Positions 25,411 to 34,301 of a stretch of DNA of 59,023 nt are shown here, piece after piece. Position 1 is the first letter of the stretch, and each line of letters begins with the position of its first letter. The stretch comes from Oscillospiraceae bacterium. Its GTDB lineage: Bacteria > Bacillota > Clostridia > Oscillospirales > Ruminococcaceae. The notes under the pieces are model-generated. The model did no database searches. It saw only the letters and a list, made by a program, of their open reading frames with translations, and was not told the DNA's origin. Made by a program: the position numbers and the translations under genes. Where the stretch lies: the NCBI GenBank assembly GCA_017521325.1, contig JAFXCV010000042.1, positions 1 through 59,023 on the forward strand. The letters are read 5' to 3'.

Positions 25411-25890
25411 ATGAAAGAAAATACGACCGCTTTGGATGCATTCAGAAAATACAAGAATCTTGTGCTGCGTACTGCCTATTGCTGCGTTGGTGATTACAGC
25501 GAGGCTGAGGATATCACGCAGGAGGTCTTTCTCACGCTGCATAATAAGCAGCCGGAAATACGGGATGACGAGCATCTCAAGGCATGGCTGCTGCGCTGTA
25601 CGATGAACCGTGGACGGAATTACCGTAAAAGCTGGAAACAGAAGGGAAGGCTTTCCCTCGATGAAATTGCGGAGCTGACTGACGAGAAAACAGAGTGCGA
25701 GTACGGAGAGCTGCGCAATATGGTGCTTGCTCTGCCGGAGAAATATGCGGTCGTGCTTTATCTTTATTACTATGAGGGCTATCAAATTCCGGAAATTGCC
25801 CGATTACTCGGAAAACGCACGAGTACCGTAGGTTCTTTGCTCAGACGGGGCAGAGAAAAACTGAAATCGGAACTGGAGGGAGCTTTATGA
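25411..25890 (+). CDS. ECF-type RNA polymerase sigma factor
   Basis: A 159-residue sigma-70-family factor with region 2 (DYSEAEDITQEVFLTLH, about 27-43) and region 4 helix-turn-helix (YQIPEIARLLGKRTSTVGSLLRRGREKLK, about 121-149, split here across the motif). ATG 25411 is preferred over 25405 because the AAGGATGTG site (25396-25404) is better spaced. Its end overlaps the next gene by 4 bases. The downstream membrane protein is its presumed anti-sigma factor. A TATAAT-like box near 25370 may be its promoter but no clear -35 was found. Confidence 0.92.
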   Translation: MKENTTALDAFRKYKNLVLRTAYCCVGDYSEAEDITQEVFLTLHNKQPEIRDDEHLKAWLLRCTMNRGRNYRKSWKQKGRLSLDEIAELTDEKTECEYGELRNMVLALPEKYAVVLYLYYYEGYQIPEIARLLGKRTSTVGSLLRRGREKLKSELEGAL

Positions 25891-27248
25891 CAAGAAAAGG
25901 GATCTGGAACCGCTTTGATCACATCAAATGCAGCGATACATTCTGTCAGAAAATGGAGCGGATGCTCTCTGCACCGCCCGTCCCTGATGCTGAGGAGGAT
26001 TCCGTCGGCGGCGTCATGCAGATCAGCGAAAACAAGTACCGCTGGATCGCATCGGCGGCGGCAGTGATCATCCTGCTTGTCGGTGCAGGATCGGGGATAA
26101 TGCATTATCACAGAATGCAGCAGCCCGTTGTGCCGATGCCCCTTGAAACAACGGATACACAGGCTTCCACTGCATGGACAGAAAGCACAACTGCAACGCA
26201 GACTGCCGTTTCGGGCGACATGCAGACGGAAAGTACCACTGCAACGCAGACTGCCGTTTCGGGCGACATGCAGACGGAAAGTACCACTGCAACGCAGACT
26301 GCTGTTTCAGGAGAAACTGCGACGGATACCACCACCACGACCACGGCGACCGGCACACAGACTGTTCCGGCAGGTACGGGGCATGACGGTACAACAATGC
26401 CGGAAAGCACCACTACAACAATGCATCATGACTGGGCGGTGATACTTGATTATGACCGTTCTGCAATGGAGATCGGCGAAACACGGGAGGTGGAGTATTA
26501 CCATCCGTGGTATCGTGGAGAGCCGCTGGAGATCAGTATCATTTCCTGTTCGGACAATGTGTCCTATGAAATTGATGAAAGCAATAACAGGATCTATGTC
26601 ACAGCCCTCGCCGCAGGCGATGCGTCAGTCTGCGTGCGTGGCAGAGGAGCGATGTTCGACTCCTACATCAGCCTGCATGTTGAGGGCGAAATTGTGATTC
26701 CGGATTATGGGACAATGCTTGAATATGATACTTCACCCATGAAAATCGGTGAAACAAGGGCGATCCGGTATTATCATCCGCAAAAACCCTATGAAATCGT
26801 AGGCTGCTGGACAGTCAGCGAGGTATCCTCCAATATCAGCTATTACCTTGATGAAGAAAGGGGCTGTGTCTATGTAACGGCACTTGCGGCAGGGGATGCA
26901 TCCCTGTATATCGGAGCAGACGGCTGCGCCTTCGGAGCATATGCACGGCTTACTGTAAAACCGGATCTTGCGCCTGTGCTGGAATACGACAGTTCCCCGA
27001 TGAAGATTGGTGAAACAAGATTCATCCGCTACTATCATCCGGAGCGTCCGCAAAGCTATGAGGGCTGTTATCTGCAAGGCGAGGACTATGATCTCATTGA
27101 ATGCTGGGCATCGGATCAATACGGTAATGTTCTTCAGGATGGCGGATATATCTGTATTACCGCACTTGCACCGGGAGAGGTGGAGCTGATTATCCGTATG
27201 GACGACTGCACCCTCTCATCGACGATACGCCTGACTATCAGCTCATGA
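25887..27248 (+). CDS. Putative anti-sigma factor with Thr-rich repeats and three Ig-like repeats
   Basis: A 453-residue protein. Residues 1-50 are cytoplasmic with H-x2-C-x4-C (DHIKCSDTFC); a transmembrane helix spans about 51-72. Outside follows a Thr/Ser-rich stalk with three 16-residue repeats (encoded by 26181-26324), then three about 88-residue repeats starting near 187, 278 and 365, each opening with LxYDxSxMxIGETRxxxYYHP and holding ALAAGDAS-like strands. The repeats look like bacterial Ig-like (BIg2) domains. Location behind an ECF sigma gene with ATGA overlap supports anti-sigma function; the N-terminus has no well-known zinc anti-sigma motif. Confidence 0.75.
   Translation: MTRKGIWNRFDHIKCSDTFCQKMERMLSAPPVPDAEEDSVGGVMQISENKYRWIASAAAVIILLVGAGSGIMHYHRMQQPVVPMPLETTDTQASTAWTESTTATQTAVSGDMQTESTTATQTAVSGDMQTESTTATQTAVSGETATDTTTTTTATGTQTVPAGTGHDGTTMPESTTTTMHHDWAVILDYDRSAMEIGETREVEYYHPWYRGEPLEISIISCSDNVSYEIDESNNRIYVTALAAGDASVCVRGRGAMFDSYISLHVEGEIVIPDYGTMLEYDTSPMKIGETRAIRYYHPQKPYEIVGCWTVSEVSSNISYYLDEERGCVYVTALAAGDASLYIGADGCAFGAYARLTVKPDLAPVLEYDSSPMKIGETRFIRYYHPERPQSYEGCYLQGEDYDLIECWASDQYGNVLQDGGYICITALAPGEVELIIRMDDCTLSSTIRLTISS
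26181..26324 (+). repeat. Tandem repeat, 3 x 48 bp, inside the anti-sigma gene
   Basis: Units 26181-26228, 26229-26276 and 26277-26324. Units 1 and 2 are nearly identical; unit 3 diverges at its end. They encode the threonine-rich stalk. Confidence 0.95.
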
Positions 27249-27260
27249 TGTTTATGAGAA

Positions 27261-27286
27261 AAGGACTCCGCATCAGCGGAGTCCTT
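27261..27286 (+). terminator. Terminator of the sigma/anti-sigma operon
   Basis: 11-bp perfect stem with loop ATCA, 12 bases after the anti-sigma stop. It is also the first hairpin of element copy D. Confidence 0.8.
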
Positions 27287-27455
27287 CAGTGTGTCGAAAA
27301 ACCTTATGGATTCAAAAGGTGATAGCCTTTTGGCGGGTCGAGGGCTGCTCCCCACGGGGTGGGGAGACGTCACGAAGTGACAGAGGGGACGGTGGCAGTA
27401 AGCCACGCAGTACACTCGAAATATAGCCCAACCCCTCGGGGAGGGGTTGGGGTCA
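27261..27455 (+). repeat. Hairpin-array intergenic element, copy D (long form)
   Basis: Order: terminator hairpin 27261-27271/27276-27286; linker GTCGAAAAACC; hairpin 27314-27320/27325-27331 (one G-T pair); GGCGGGTCGAGGG; long internal region nearly identical to 13493-13560; linker ATATAGCCC; and a C/G-rich hairpin near 27428-27448. It sits between the anti-sigma gene and the LRR-dockerin gene, which converge. Confidence 0.85.
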
Positions 27456-27502
27456 GGCTTCGACGCACTAGTCCCAGAAAAGAGAAAATATTCTACACTC
27501 CG

Positions 27503-27534
27503 AGGACTCCGCAGTAATCATACTGCGGAGTCCT
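27503..27534 (-). terminator. Terminator of the LRR-dockerin gene
   Basis: 14-bp perfect stem (27503-27516/27521-27534), 5 bases from the LRR gene stop. Its stem begins with the same AGGACTCCGC as the hairpin at 27261. Confidence 0.8.
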
Positions 27535-27538
27535 TTCC

Positions 27539-28864
27539 TTATGCCGAAAGCAGCATGGATTTTAAAATCGCAAGATCAAATGCATTGACAATGCCATCGT
27601 CATTTAAATCGGCGAATGCATACTGGTTTGCATCCGCTATATATTTGCCGAGCAGGAATTTTTGCAGCAGGATGCAATCCATGACATCAATGCTGTCATT
27701 GCCGCTTAAATCGCCTGAAATGCTGATTTCACGGTAATGAACGGTGTGCGTTTTGGAAAGCCAAACGGAATTGCTGACATTCTCCCACATTGCCTTGGAG
27801 CCGTTGTAATAGACATCCACAGCATCCGTGCAGTTTCTGATTGCGGAAAAGTCAACAAAATCTATGGTCGAAGGAAGATACAGCGTTTCAAAGGATTCAC
27901 AGTGATTGCATATCGTACTCATGGAAGTCGTCCCCTCGGGAATCGTGATGCTTTTGATCAAGGGACAGTGGAAAAATGTTGTGCCGTCGAGATCTTCAAG
28001 ACTTTCCGGGAAGATAACCTCCTCCAGAGAATTGCAGTGGGAGAATGCACCACCACGGATGCGAGTCACGCCATCGGGAACCGTGTATACTGCGGCTTCC
28101 CTTGCAGGGGGATACAGCTCCAGTGTTTTGCCGTCCTTGCTGTACAAAACGCCATCCTTCACGGATAAATAGCGGCTATTGTTCTCCGTCAGCTCTGCAA
28201 GCATCGGGCAATTTTGAAAGGTAGTGCTTTGAAATGCCCCCAGACTTTTGCCGAAGGAAACGGATTCGAGCGACATGCAGTCTGAAAACGCAAAGGGGCC
28301 AAGATAGGTGCATGCATCGGGAAATGTGACGGAGGTCAGTCCGCTGCAGCCTGAAAATGCGTAGTATCCGATTTTCAAAAGGCTTTCGGGGAATACGATT
28401 TCCGTCAGCGTGTCATTGACATTTCCTTCCGCATCCAGCCCCATGAAAGCACCGTTTTCAATATACAGCGTGTCTTCGGGAATTGTGTAGGACTTGCCCT
28501 TTCCGAAGGGGTAGCGGTAGAGGATTTTTTTCGATTTATCGAACAGCACGCCGTCCACGGAGGAAAAGTGCTTGTGCCCCTCCTCGACCGTAATGGCGGT
28601 CAGTGACGGACTGCTGAAATTAGACGCTTCGATTTGCACAACGGGATAACCCTCAATTTCGATCGGGATCTCAAACTCCGTCACGCCCTCCTCACAGCCG
28701 GTAAGAACGATGTACTGCGAGTCCACGAGATTGTATTCCAGCACGCCGTAGGTGCCCTCTTTGATTTCGGGCGGCAGAGGTTCCGCAAAACAGGGAATTC
28801 CCGATTGCAGCAGTATTGCTGCAATCGCAGGAATGCTGAATAGACTTGTCAGTTTGTGTTTCAT
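27539..28864 (-). CDS. Secreted BspA-type leucine-rich-repeat protein with C-terminal dockerin
   Basis: A 441-residue secreted protein: signal peptide 1-27, then BspA/LRR_5-type repeats (about 90-370) with the repeated pattern FSGCSGLTSVTFP, FSDCMSLESVSFG and FSHCNSLEEVIFPESL, then a type I dockerin (383-441) with repeats GNDSIDVMDCILLQKFLLG and NDDGIVNAFDLAILKSMLL. BspA-like repeats often mediate binding to host or other proteins. The dockerin would place it on a cohesin scaffold. The ribosome site is weak (AGGGGG). It follows the M6 peptidase gene by 93 bases on the same strand. Confidence 0.88.
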   Translation of the reverse strand: MKHKLTSLFSIPAIAAILLQSGIPCFAEPLPPEIKEGTYGVLEYNLVDSQYIVLTGCEEGVTEFEIPIEIEGYPVVQIEASNFSSPSLTAITVEEGHKHFSSVDGVLFDKSKKILYRYPFGKGKSYTIPEDTLYIENGAFMGLDAEGNVNDTLTEIVFPESLLKIGYYAFSGCSGLTSVTFPDACTYLGPFAFSDCMSLESVSFGKSLGAFQSTTFQNCPMLAELTENNSRYLSVKDGVLYSKDGKTLELYPPAREAAVYTVPDGVTRIRGGAFSHCNSLEEVIFPESLEDLDGTTFFHCPLIKSITIPEGTTSMSTICNHCESFETLYLPSTIDFVDFSAIRNCTDAVDVYYNGSKAMWENVSNSVWLSKTHTVHYREISISGDLSGNDSIDVMDCILLQKFLLGKYIADANQYAFADLNDDGIVNAFDLAILKSMLLSA

Positions 28865-28957
28865 GGGCTTGTCCCCCTTAAATGTTGTTTACTTATTAAA
28901 CAACGGGAGTATGGGAAATATTGGGCTTTCCTCTGAAATTCGGCACAATGTACAATT

Positions 28958-30541
28958 TTACTGAGGAGAAATTGTGATACTGTACTGACCGTTTACGAGT
29001 TCACCAACGAAAATGTTCACGCCGGGGTTGACCGTTTCGTTTTCGCTCCAGTCGTACCAGCCAAATCCGGGCGTACTGCTGCTGATGAGCGAACCTGTCT
29101 TGAATACGCCGCCTCCGTCATTAACAAGGCGGATCAGACGACGTCCGTTGTCGTCGTAATTGGTAAATTCCGAGCCGTTTTCATAACGGAAGAATGTCCA
29201 CCAGTAGTCTGTGGAGATTTCAGCACTGACGTGGAAGATCCGCACGCCGCTGCCGACCTCCATCCACCACATGTCACGCTGCAAACCGCTGTTGTTTCCG
29301 TCGGGCGTGACATATTCGATGATGAAATATTCCGAGAAATAGCGGTCATCCAGCTTACCATAGGGGATGATCACGCAGTTTCCGTCGCTTGTCTGCGCAT
29401 TGTTCAAAAGGAAAGTCTGCGCCCCCTGTGATGCATCATACACTGCCACCTGATCCTCACGGTACCAGCCAAGCATAAGCTTTGAGAAACAGCCAAAATC
29501 CGTGTAGGCATCCGCATCCATCAGCTCCGTGCCGGCGTTTCCGTGGAAGCCCTCGTAATCATCGCTGTAATACAGATAATAGTCGGGGATTCCCATGCAG
29601 TGACCCAGCTCATGCAGATAGCTGCTGACAAAGTCTTTGTATTCGGTCAGACTCCGGATTTCAGCGTTGCCCGTGACCATATGTCCGACAGACATGCCGT
29701 CGATCGTGTAGCCGAAATCGAAGAAGCCCCCTGCCTCCGGCCACCATTCGTCCTCTCCTGCCGCAAGCGGCACGGACAGGAGCGTTGCGTCGATTACACC
29801 GTCGCTGTTTCCGTCATAACGTGTAAAATCCTCACTGTCCCTGAATGCGTCATAGCACTCCTTGAGCAGCTTTTCCTTATCGTCAATGTATGCTGCGTTG
29901 TTTTCCTTTGCTGTGTAGCGGAATACCTTACCATTCAGATGCAATGCCCCCTTGGAGGAACGCTTGTAAAAAGCGCTGATGCTGTCAAAGGGGTAGTTGC
30001 GGTCGGCAGTATCTTCCTCGCCAAAGGCGATCTCAGTGATCTGTTCTTCTGTGAAATCCGTGCCGTAGCGGCAATCGGGGAAATCCACATAGAAAATAAC
30101 AATATTTGCATCGCCCTGCGAGGGCAGGGAGGAGTAGATATGATGTGCATTCGCCGTGATCATCGGGGCTTCCGTTGGGATTTCCGTCGGCGGCTCCGTG
30201 GGAGGTTCCGTCGGCGGCTCCGTGGGATCGGGAACTTCAACATAGATCCCATTCAGCTCCTGATTGACAACGTATCGTTTAAGGATTGCCAGATCAAAGG
30301 CATTGATGCGTCCATCCTCGTTCATATCCGCAAGCTGTATGGCAAGGGGATCACCCAGTGTATCAAGTGCGAGCAGGTTTTTCTGGAGCTTTATGACATC
30401 CGTTGCCGAAAGCGCCCCATCAAGCGTGACATCCCCCCGATACCCCACAAGCTGCTGTGCAGCCTGTGCATGCAGCGTAAATCCGCTGACTGCCAGATAA
30501 ACGCTGAAAACCGCAGAGAGCAAGCATCCTGTCCGTTTCAT
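28958..30541 (-). CDS. Secreted M6-like metallopeptidase with N-terminal dockerin
   Basis: A 527-residue secreted protein: signal peptide 1-28, dockerin about 34-95 (GDVTLDGALSATD; NEDGRINAFDLAILKRY), a PTEPP linker (105-125), then an M6 (immune inhibitor A-like) peptidase domain. The zinc site is H310-E-L-G-H314-C-M-G-I-P-D320 (HExxHxxGxxD), with a Met-turn near M341. All catalytic residues seem present. The dockerin position before the enzyme is uncommon. It starts 14 bases after the uridine-kinase-like gene, so it may belong to the AraC-kinase transcript. Confidence 0.88.
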   Translation of the reverse strand: MKRTGCLLSAVFSVYLAVSGFTLHAQAAQQLVGYRGDVTLDGALSATDVIKLQKNLLALDTLGDPLAIQLADMNEDGRINAFDLAILKRYVVNQELNGIYVEVPDPTEPPTEPPTEPPTEIPTEAPMITANAHHIYSSLPSQGDANIVIFYVDFPDCRYGTDFTEEQITEIAFGEEDTADRNYPFDSISAFYKRSSKGALHLNGKVFRYTAKENNAAYIDDKEKLLKECYDAFRDSEDFTRYDGNSDGVIDATLLSVPLAAGEDEWWPEAGGFFDFGYTIDGMSVGHMVTGNAEIRSLTEYKDFVSSYLHELGHCMGIPDYYLYYSDDYEGFHGNAGTELMDADAYTDFGCFSKLMLGWYREDQVAVYDASQGAQTFLLNNAQTSDGNCVIIPYGKLDDRYFSEYFIIEYVTPDGNNSGLQRDMWWMEVGSGVRIFHVSAEISTDYWWTFFRYENGSEFTNYDDNGRRLIRLVNDGGGVFKTGSLISSSTPGFGWYDWSENETVNPGVNIFVGELVNGQYSITISPQ

Positions 30542-30555
30542 AATAATTCCTCCGT

Positions 30556-31458
30556 TCAGCTTCCGACAAATTCACGGATCAGTGAGTTTGGCGAAAGTAC
30601 ACCATCGGGCATAGCAGCCGCATCTGCAAGAAATGCAGTTGCATCCTGCAGTTCAGGCTCTGTCATGCCGAGTAGATCACCGAGCAGGCAGTCCCTGTAG
30701 GCGCAGATTTCATATGCCATAAAGGTATCCACATCATAGGTGGAGCGATATTTGTAGGGCATGATGTACTTGTTTTCGCCCTCCTCCACGCTGCGGAACA
30801 TCATCAGCGTGTCGGAAAGCGAACGCTTGCGGAACAGCCTGTCACGCACCATGCGCCGCATCAGTCGGATCTTGGAGGGATGCAGGATCTCGCTGTTGTT
30901 GGTGATTCTGGTACGCACGCTGACGTAGATTTTCGCTGTTTTCTCATCGGGAATGCGGATCACATCGGGATTCAGACTGTGGATACCCTCAAGAATGACA
31001 AGCTCTCCCTTTTTGCGATGCAGAATATTGCCGCTCATTACACGGGCAGATTCCTTGAAATCGTAGATGGGCAGCTCCACAGGCTCGCCTGCTTCGATTG
31101 CGGAAAGCTGTTCGCTGAGGAATTCGCTGTCCACACGATTCGGGGATTCAAGATCCAGCTTTCCCTGCGCAAACAGCTCCTTATCCGCATCGGTCAGCGA
31201 ACGGAAGTAATTGTCCAGTGAAAGTGTGTGTGTTTCGATGCCCTGTACATCGAGAATCTGTTCGATCATCTGTGCCGTGGTGGTCTTTCCTGAACCCGAT
31301 GGCCCGGAAAGCAGGATGATCGGGCGCTGCTCACGATGCTTTGCAATATCGTCCGCAATTTCATGCAGACGCTTTTGATAATCGGAATCCGTCTGCATTA
31401 TAAAATCCTCAGCATCCGTCGTAAGCTTCCGATTGATGGTATTCAGTTCAATGCTCAT
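30556..31458 (-). CDS. Uridine kinase-like P-loop kinase
   Basis: A 300-residue cytoplasmic kinase of the phosphoribulokinase/uridine kinase family. The P-loop GPSGSGKT is at 52-59, followed by LSLDNYFRSL and ILEGIHSLNP, both typical of uridine/nucleoside kinases; the C-terminal half (about 200-300) is longer than in plain Udk. It probably phosphorylates a nucleoside with ATP, but the substrate is not assured. It lies 24 bases after the AraC regulator and 14 before the M6-dockerin gene. Confidence 0.85.
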   Translation of the reverse strand: MSIELNTINRKLTTDAEDFIMQTDSDYQKRLHEIADDIAKHREQRPIILLSGPSGSGKTTTAQMIEQILDVQGIETHTLSLDNYFRSLTDADKELFAQGKLDLESPNRVDSEFLSEQLSAIEAGEPVELPIYDFKESARVMSGNILHRKKGELVILEGIHSLNPDVIRIPDEKTAKIYVSVRTRITNNSEILHPSKIRLMRRMVRDRLFRKRSLSDTLMMFRSVEEGENKYIMPYKYRSTYDVDTFMAYEICAYRDCLLGDLLGMTEPELQDATAFLADAAAMPDGVLSPNSLIREFVGS

Positions 31459-31482
31459 AGCGCTATTTCCTTTCGGGGAGAT

Positions 31483-32274
31483 TTATCTTGATTTCTTGCG
31501 ATATTCTGTCGGCGTTAGCCCTGTGTGCGTCTTGAAATGGCGCATCAGGTGGAATTCACTGGTGTAACCGCTTCTCTCTGCGATTTTTCGCAGAGGAAGA
31601 TTGGTCGTAGAGAGCAGCATCTGTGCCTGCAGAATTCTTGCACGGTTGATGTCCGACATCACGTTCGTGCCGAAAATTTTCTTGTAGGTGTGCTGGAACG
31701 TAGACTGACTCATGGACATGTTCCGTGCCATTTCGCTGACCGTTCCGACATCACGGATGTTGCGGTAGATATCCTCACGCAGGTAGATCATGCTGTCATA
31801 GCGGGAAGAATTGCTCTCGGGCAGCGTGCGCACTGTCGAATGCAGCAGACGGCTGAGCTTGAAAAACAGGGTTTTGAGATACAGATCCACAAGGTCTGCG
31901 CTGTAGAGATTGCCTGTGTAGAATTCATGTGTCATCGAACGGATAAGCGTGGAAATCTCGTCCGCATTTTCAAGCAGAACCGGTCGGTTGAGGGGCAGCG
32001 CAAGCTCACGGAACAATACTTCATCAATGGGTTCTACCGTGAAGTGGAACCAGTCGTTGATAAACTCATCACCGTGCGCACGGTAGTATTCGGGTGCCAT
32101 GCTGCTGTAGAGGATGAAGGAATTTTCCTTGACCAGAACATCCTTGCCGTCAACACGCACAATGGCAGGCGTCTTGTACAGCACGAACAGCCAACTCCAG
32201 CCGCAGCCCTCCGGACGGTCGATCACAAAGTCCTTATCATGTATATGATGGTAGCCTATGCTGTGAATTTCCAT
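31483..32274 (-). CDS. AraC family transcriptional regulator
   Basis: A 263-residue regulator: an N-terminal cupin-like sensing domain (about 1-150) and a C-terminal double helix-turn-helix (about 165-263; MSQSTFQHTYKKIFG, LRKIAERSGYTSEFHLMRHFK, each a helix-turn-helix). Start ATG 32274 is chosen because GAGGTG precedes it and the upstream extension lacks sense. The gene is transcribed away from the GH5 endoglucanase with 194 bases between starts, so it is a candidate regulator of that gene, probably by a sugar ligand. Confidence 0.93.
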   Translation of the reverse strand: MEIHSIGYHHIHDKDFVIDRPEGCGWSWLFVLYKTPAIVRVDGKDVLVKENSFILYSSMAPEYYRAHGDEFINDWFHFTVEPIDEVLFRELALPLNRPVLLENADEISTLIRSMTHEFYTGNLYSADLVDLYLKTLFFKLSRLLHSTVRTLPESNSSRYDSMIYLREDIYRNIRDVGTVSEMARNMSMSQSTFQHTYKKIFGTNVMSDINRARILQAQMLLSTTNLPLRKIAERSGYTSEFHLMRHFKTHTGLTPTEYRKKSR

Positions 32275-32307
32275 ATCAACACCTCGTTTGTAACATTTTA
32301 TGCATAT

Positions 32308-32336
32308 AGTATAGCATATTCTGTCGCAAATTGCAA
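32308..32336 (-). promoter_or_regulatory. Promoter of the araC-type gene
   Basis: Minus strand TTGCAA (32336-32331), 17 bases, TATACT (32313-32308). It lies in the gap shared with the GH5 gene, where operators would be expected. Confidence 0.8.
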
Positions 32337-32468
32337 TACTTTTGGTGTAGATTTTCGGCGTAAGGCACAAAATGTTATAGAAAAAAACGCCAAATGATAT
32401 TCCATTTACTGTTTGTGTATGTTAAAATAGAAACATAGAACCCCGATAATTTACAAGGAGGAATATTT

Positions 32469-34259
32469 ATGTTGAAAAAACGGCTTTCTGCACTGTTTTG
32501 TGCAGCTGCAATGTTCTGCACGACATTGCTCCCGACAAGCAGCATAGCTGCGGCAGATACCTCCATGCGTGATATCACGACCATGGAACTGGTACAGGAT
32601 ATGGGCATCGGCATCAACCTTGGCAACACGCTCGAATCCGCAGGCGACTGGATTGCAGAGTACGGTGACGGCACAACGGCATCCTATGAAACCGCATGGG
32701 GCAGCCCCGTCATTACTCGTGAGATCATCCAGGGCTATAAGAATGAGGGCTTCGGTGTTCTGCGAATTCCGGTTGCATGGTCAAACATGATGGTGCAGGA
32801 CGGCAGCTACAAGATCAACGAGGAGTGGATGGCAAGAGTCACAGAGGTTGTTGACATGACGCTGGATGTGGGACTGTATGCCATCATCAACATTCACTGG
32901 GACAACGGCTGGGTGAATAAATTCCCCGAAAACAAGACAGAATGCATGAAGCGCTACACCACCATGTGGACGCAGATCAGTGAGAATTTCAAGGATTACG
33001 GCGACCACCTGATGTTCGAATCCCAGAACGAGGAACTGGGCTGGGAAACAGTCTGGAACAAGTGGGCAGGTACACAGGGCAAGGACGAATCCTATGCACT
33101 GGTCAATGAGATCAACCAGACCTTTGTGGACATCGTCAGAAAATCCGGCGGCAACAACGCAAAGCGTCATCTTCTGATTTCCGGTTACAATACGGGCATT
33201 GACGTGACATGCGATCCGATGTTCAAAATGCCGAATGACCCTGCAGGCCGCTGTGCGGTATCCGTTCACTACTACACACCGGCAGGATTTGCAATTCTCG
33301 AAGAGGATGCAGACTGGGGTAAGGCAACTCCCACATGGGGCAGTGATGCGGATTTCAACGAGCTGAACGGCTGGATGGACATGATGAAAACGAATTTCGT
33401 GGATAAGGGTATTCCGGTTATCATCGGCGAATACGGCTGTCCGAAGAAGAACAAGGATGCAAGTTCCGTTCATCTCTTCCTCAAGTCCGTGTGCGAAGCA
33501 GCGTATACTCGCAATCTTTGCCCTGTACTTTGGGACATTACTGATGTGCATTATGATCGTTCCACATATAAGATGGTAGATCAGGAACTCAAAAAGGCAT
33601 TCGTGGAAATCAGCGGTGCGGATATTTCCAATCCTGTGCTTCCCACTGAACCGCCTGCAACGGAACCGCCCGGAGAAACAGCAACCATCACGCCCGATCC
33701 TGAAAATGCAGGAATCTGGATTGTGGATACGGAAGGCGCAGAAAAGATCATTTTCGAAATGAAGATGGCTGCCAAGAGCGGCGCAACAGGCTGCGTTGGT
33801 TATTCCACCGAAGAAATCGAATGGGAACAGGAAGTCTGGGAAATTGCAGCCGACAATAAAGGCAATGCGACTTATGAATACACGGTTCCGAAGGGCGTGG
33901 ACAGAGTGCAGCTGCAGATCTGGTGGCCTGCTGACGCAGAGCTTACCGCTGCATTCCTGATCATGGGTGAGGGCAGCAACGATCCCACTGAGATTCCTAC
34001 ACAGGAAACTACCGAAAAGCCTACCGAAGCACCGACACAGGCACCTGCCGAAGCGGCTTACGGCGATGTGGATGAAAATGGTGCAGTGGACATTCTTGAC
34101 GTTATCGTCCTGAACAAAAATCTGCTCGGTGTTGCAGAGCTTTCAGAGCAGGGAAAGCAGAATGCGGACGTCGATCTTGACGGAAAACCCACTTCGGCCG
34201 ATTCTCTCTGTCTTTTGAAATATGTAGTCAAGCTTATCACTGAGCTTCCTGTAAAATGA
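32469..34259 (+). CDS. Cellulosomal GH5 endoglucanase with CBM-like domain and dockerin
   Basis: A 596-residue secreted glycoside hydrolase: signal peptide 1-29; GH5 domain about 35-380 with acid/base E188 (FESQNEELGW) and nucleophile E321 (VIIGEYGCP); Pro/Thr linker; a beta-sandwich domain about 408-508 (GCVGYSTEEIEWE, VQLQIWW) that looks like a carbohydrate-binding module; a second Pro/Thr linker; and dockerin about 530-596 (DVDENGAVDILDV, DVDLDGKPTSADS). It likely cleaves beta-1,4-glucan in cellulose or related hemicellulose. The GH5 subfamily was not assigned. ATG follows AAGGAGG. It is divergent from the AraC regulator. Confidence 0.94.
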   Translation: MLKKRLSALFCAAAMFCTTLLPTSSIAAADTSMRDITTMELVQDMGIGINLGNTLESAGDWIAEYGDGTTASYETAWGSPVITREIIQGYKNEGFGVLRIPVAWSNMMVQDGSYKINEEWMARVTEVVDMTLDVGLYAIINIHWDNGWVNKFPENKTECMKRYTTMWTQISENFKDYGDHLMFESQNEELGWETVWNKWAGTQGKDESYALVNEINQTFVDIVRKSGGNNAKRHLLISGYNTGIDVTCDPMFKMPNDPAGRCAVSVHYYTPAGFAILEEDADWGKATPTWGSDADFNELNGWMDMMKTNFVDKGIPVIIGEYGCPKKNKDASSVHLFLKSVCEAAYTRNLCPVLWDITDVHYDRSTYKMVDQELKKAFVEISGADISNPVLPTEPPATEPPGETATITPDPENAGIWIVDTEGAEKIIFEMKMAAKSGATGCVGYSTEEIEWEQEVWEIAADNKGNATYEYTVPKGVDRVQLQIWWPADAELTAAFLIMGEGSNDPTEIPTQETTEKPTEAPTQAPAEAAYGDVDENGAVDILDVIVLNKNLLGVAELSEQGKQNADVDLDGKPTSADSLCLLKYVVKLITELPVK

Positions 34260-34301
34260 TAATTCCTATTGTTTGATTCCATCGTTGATGGTTCCCCTTT
34301 C

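Noticed and set aside
26181..26324. CRISPR-like array
   Set aside because: The 48-bp units are directly adjacent, have no spacers and lie in frame in a protein gene.
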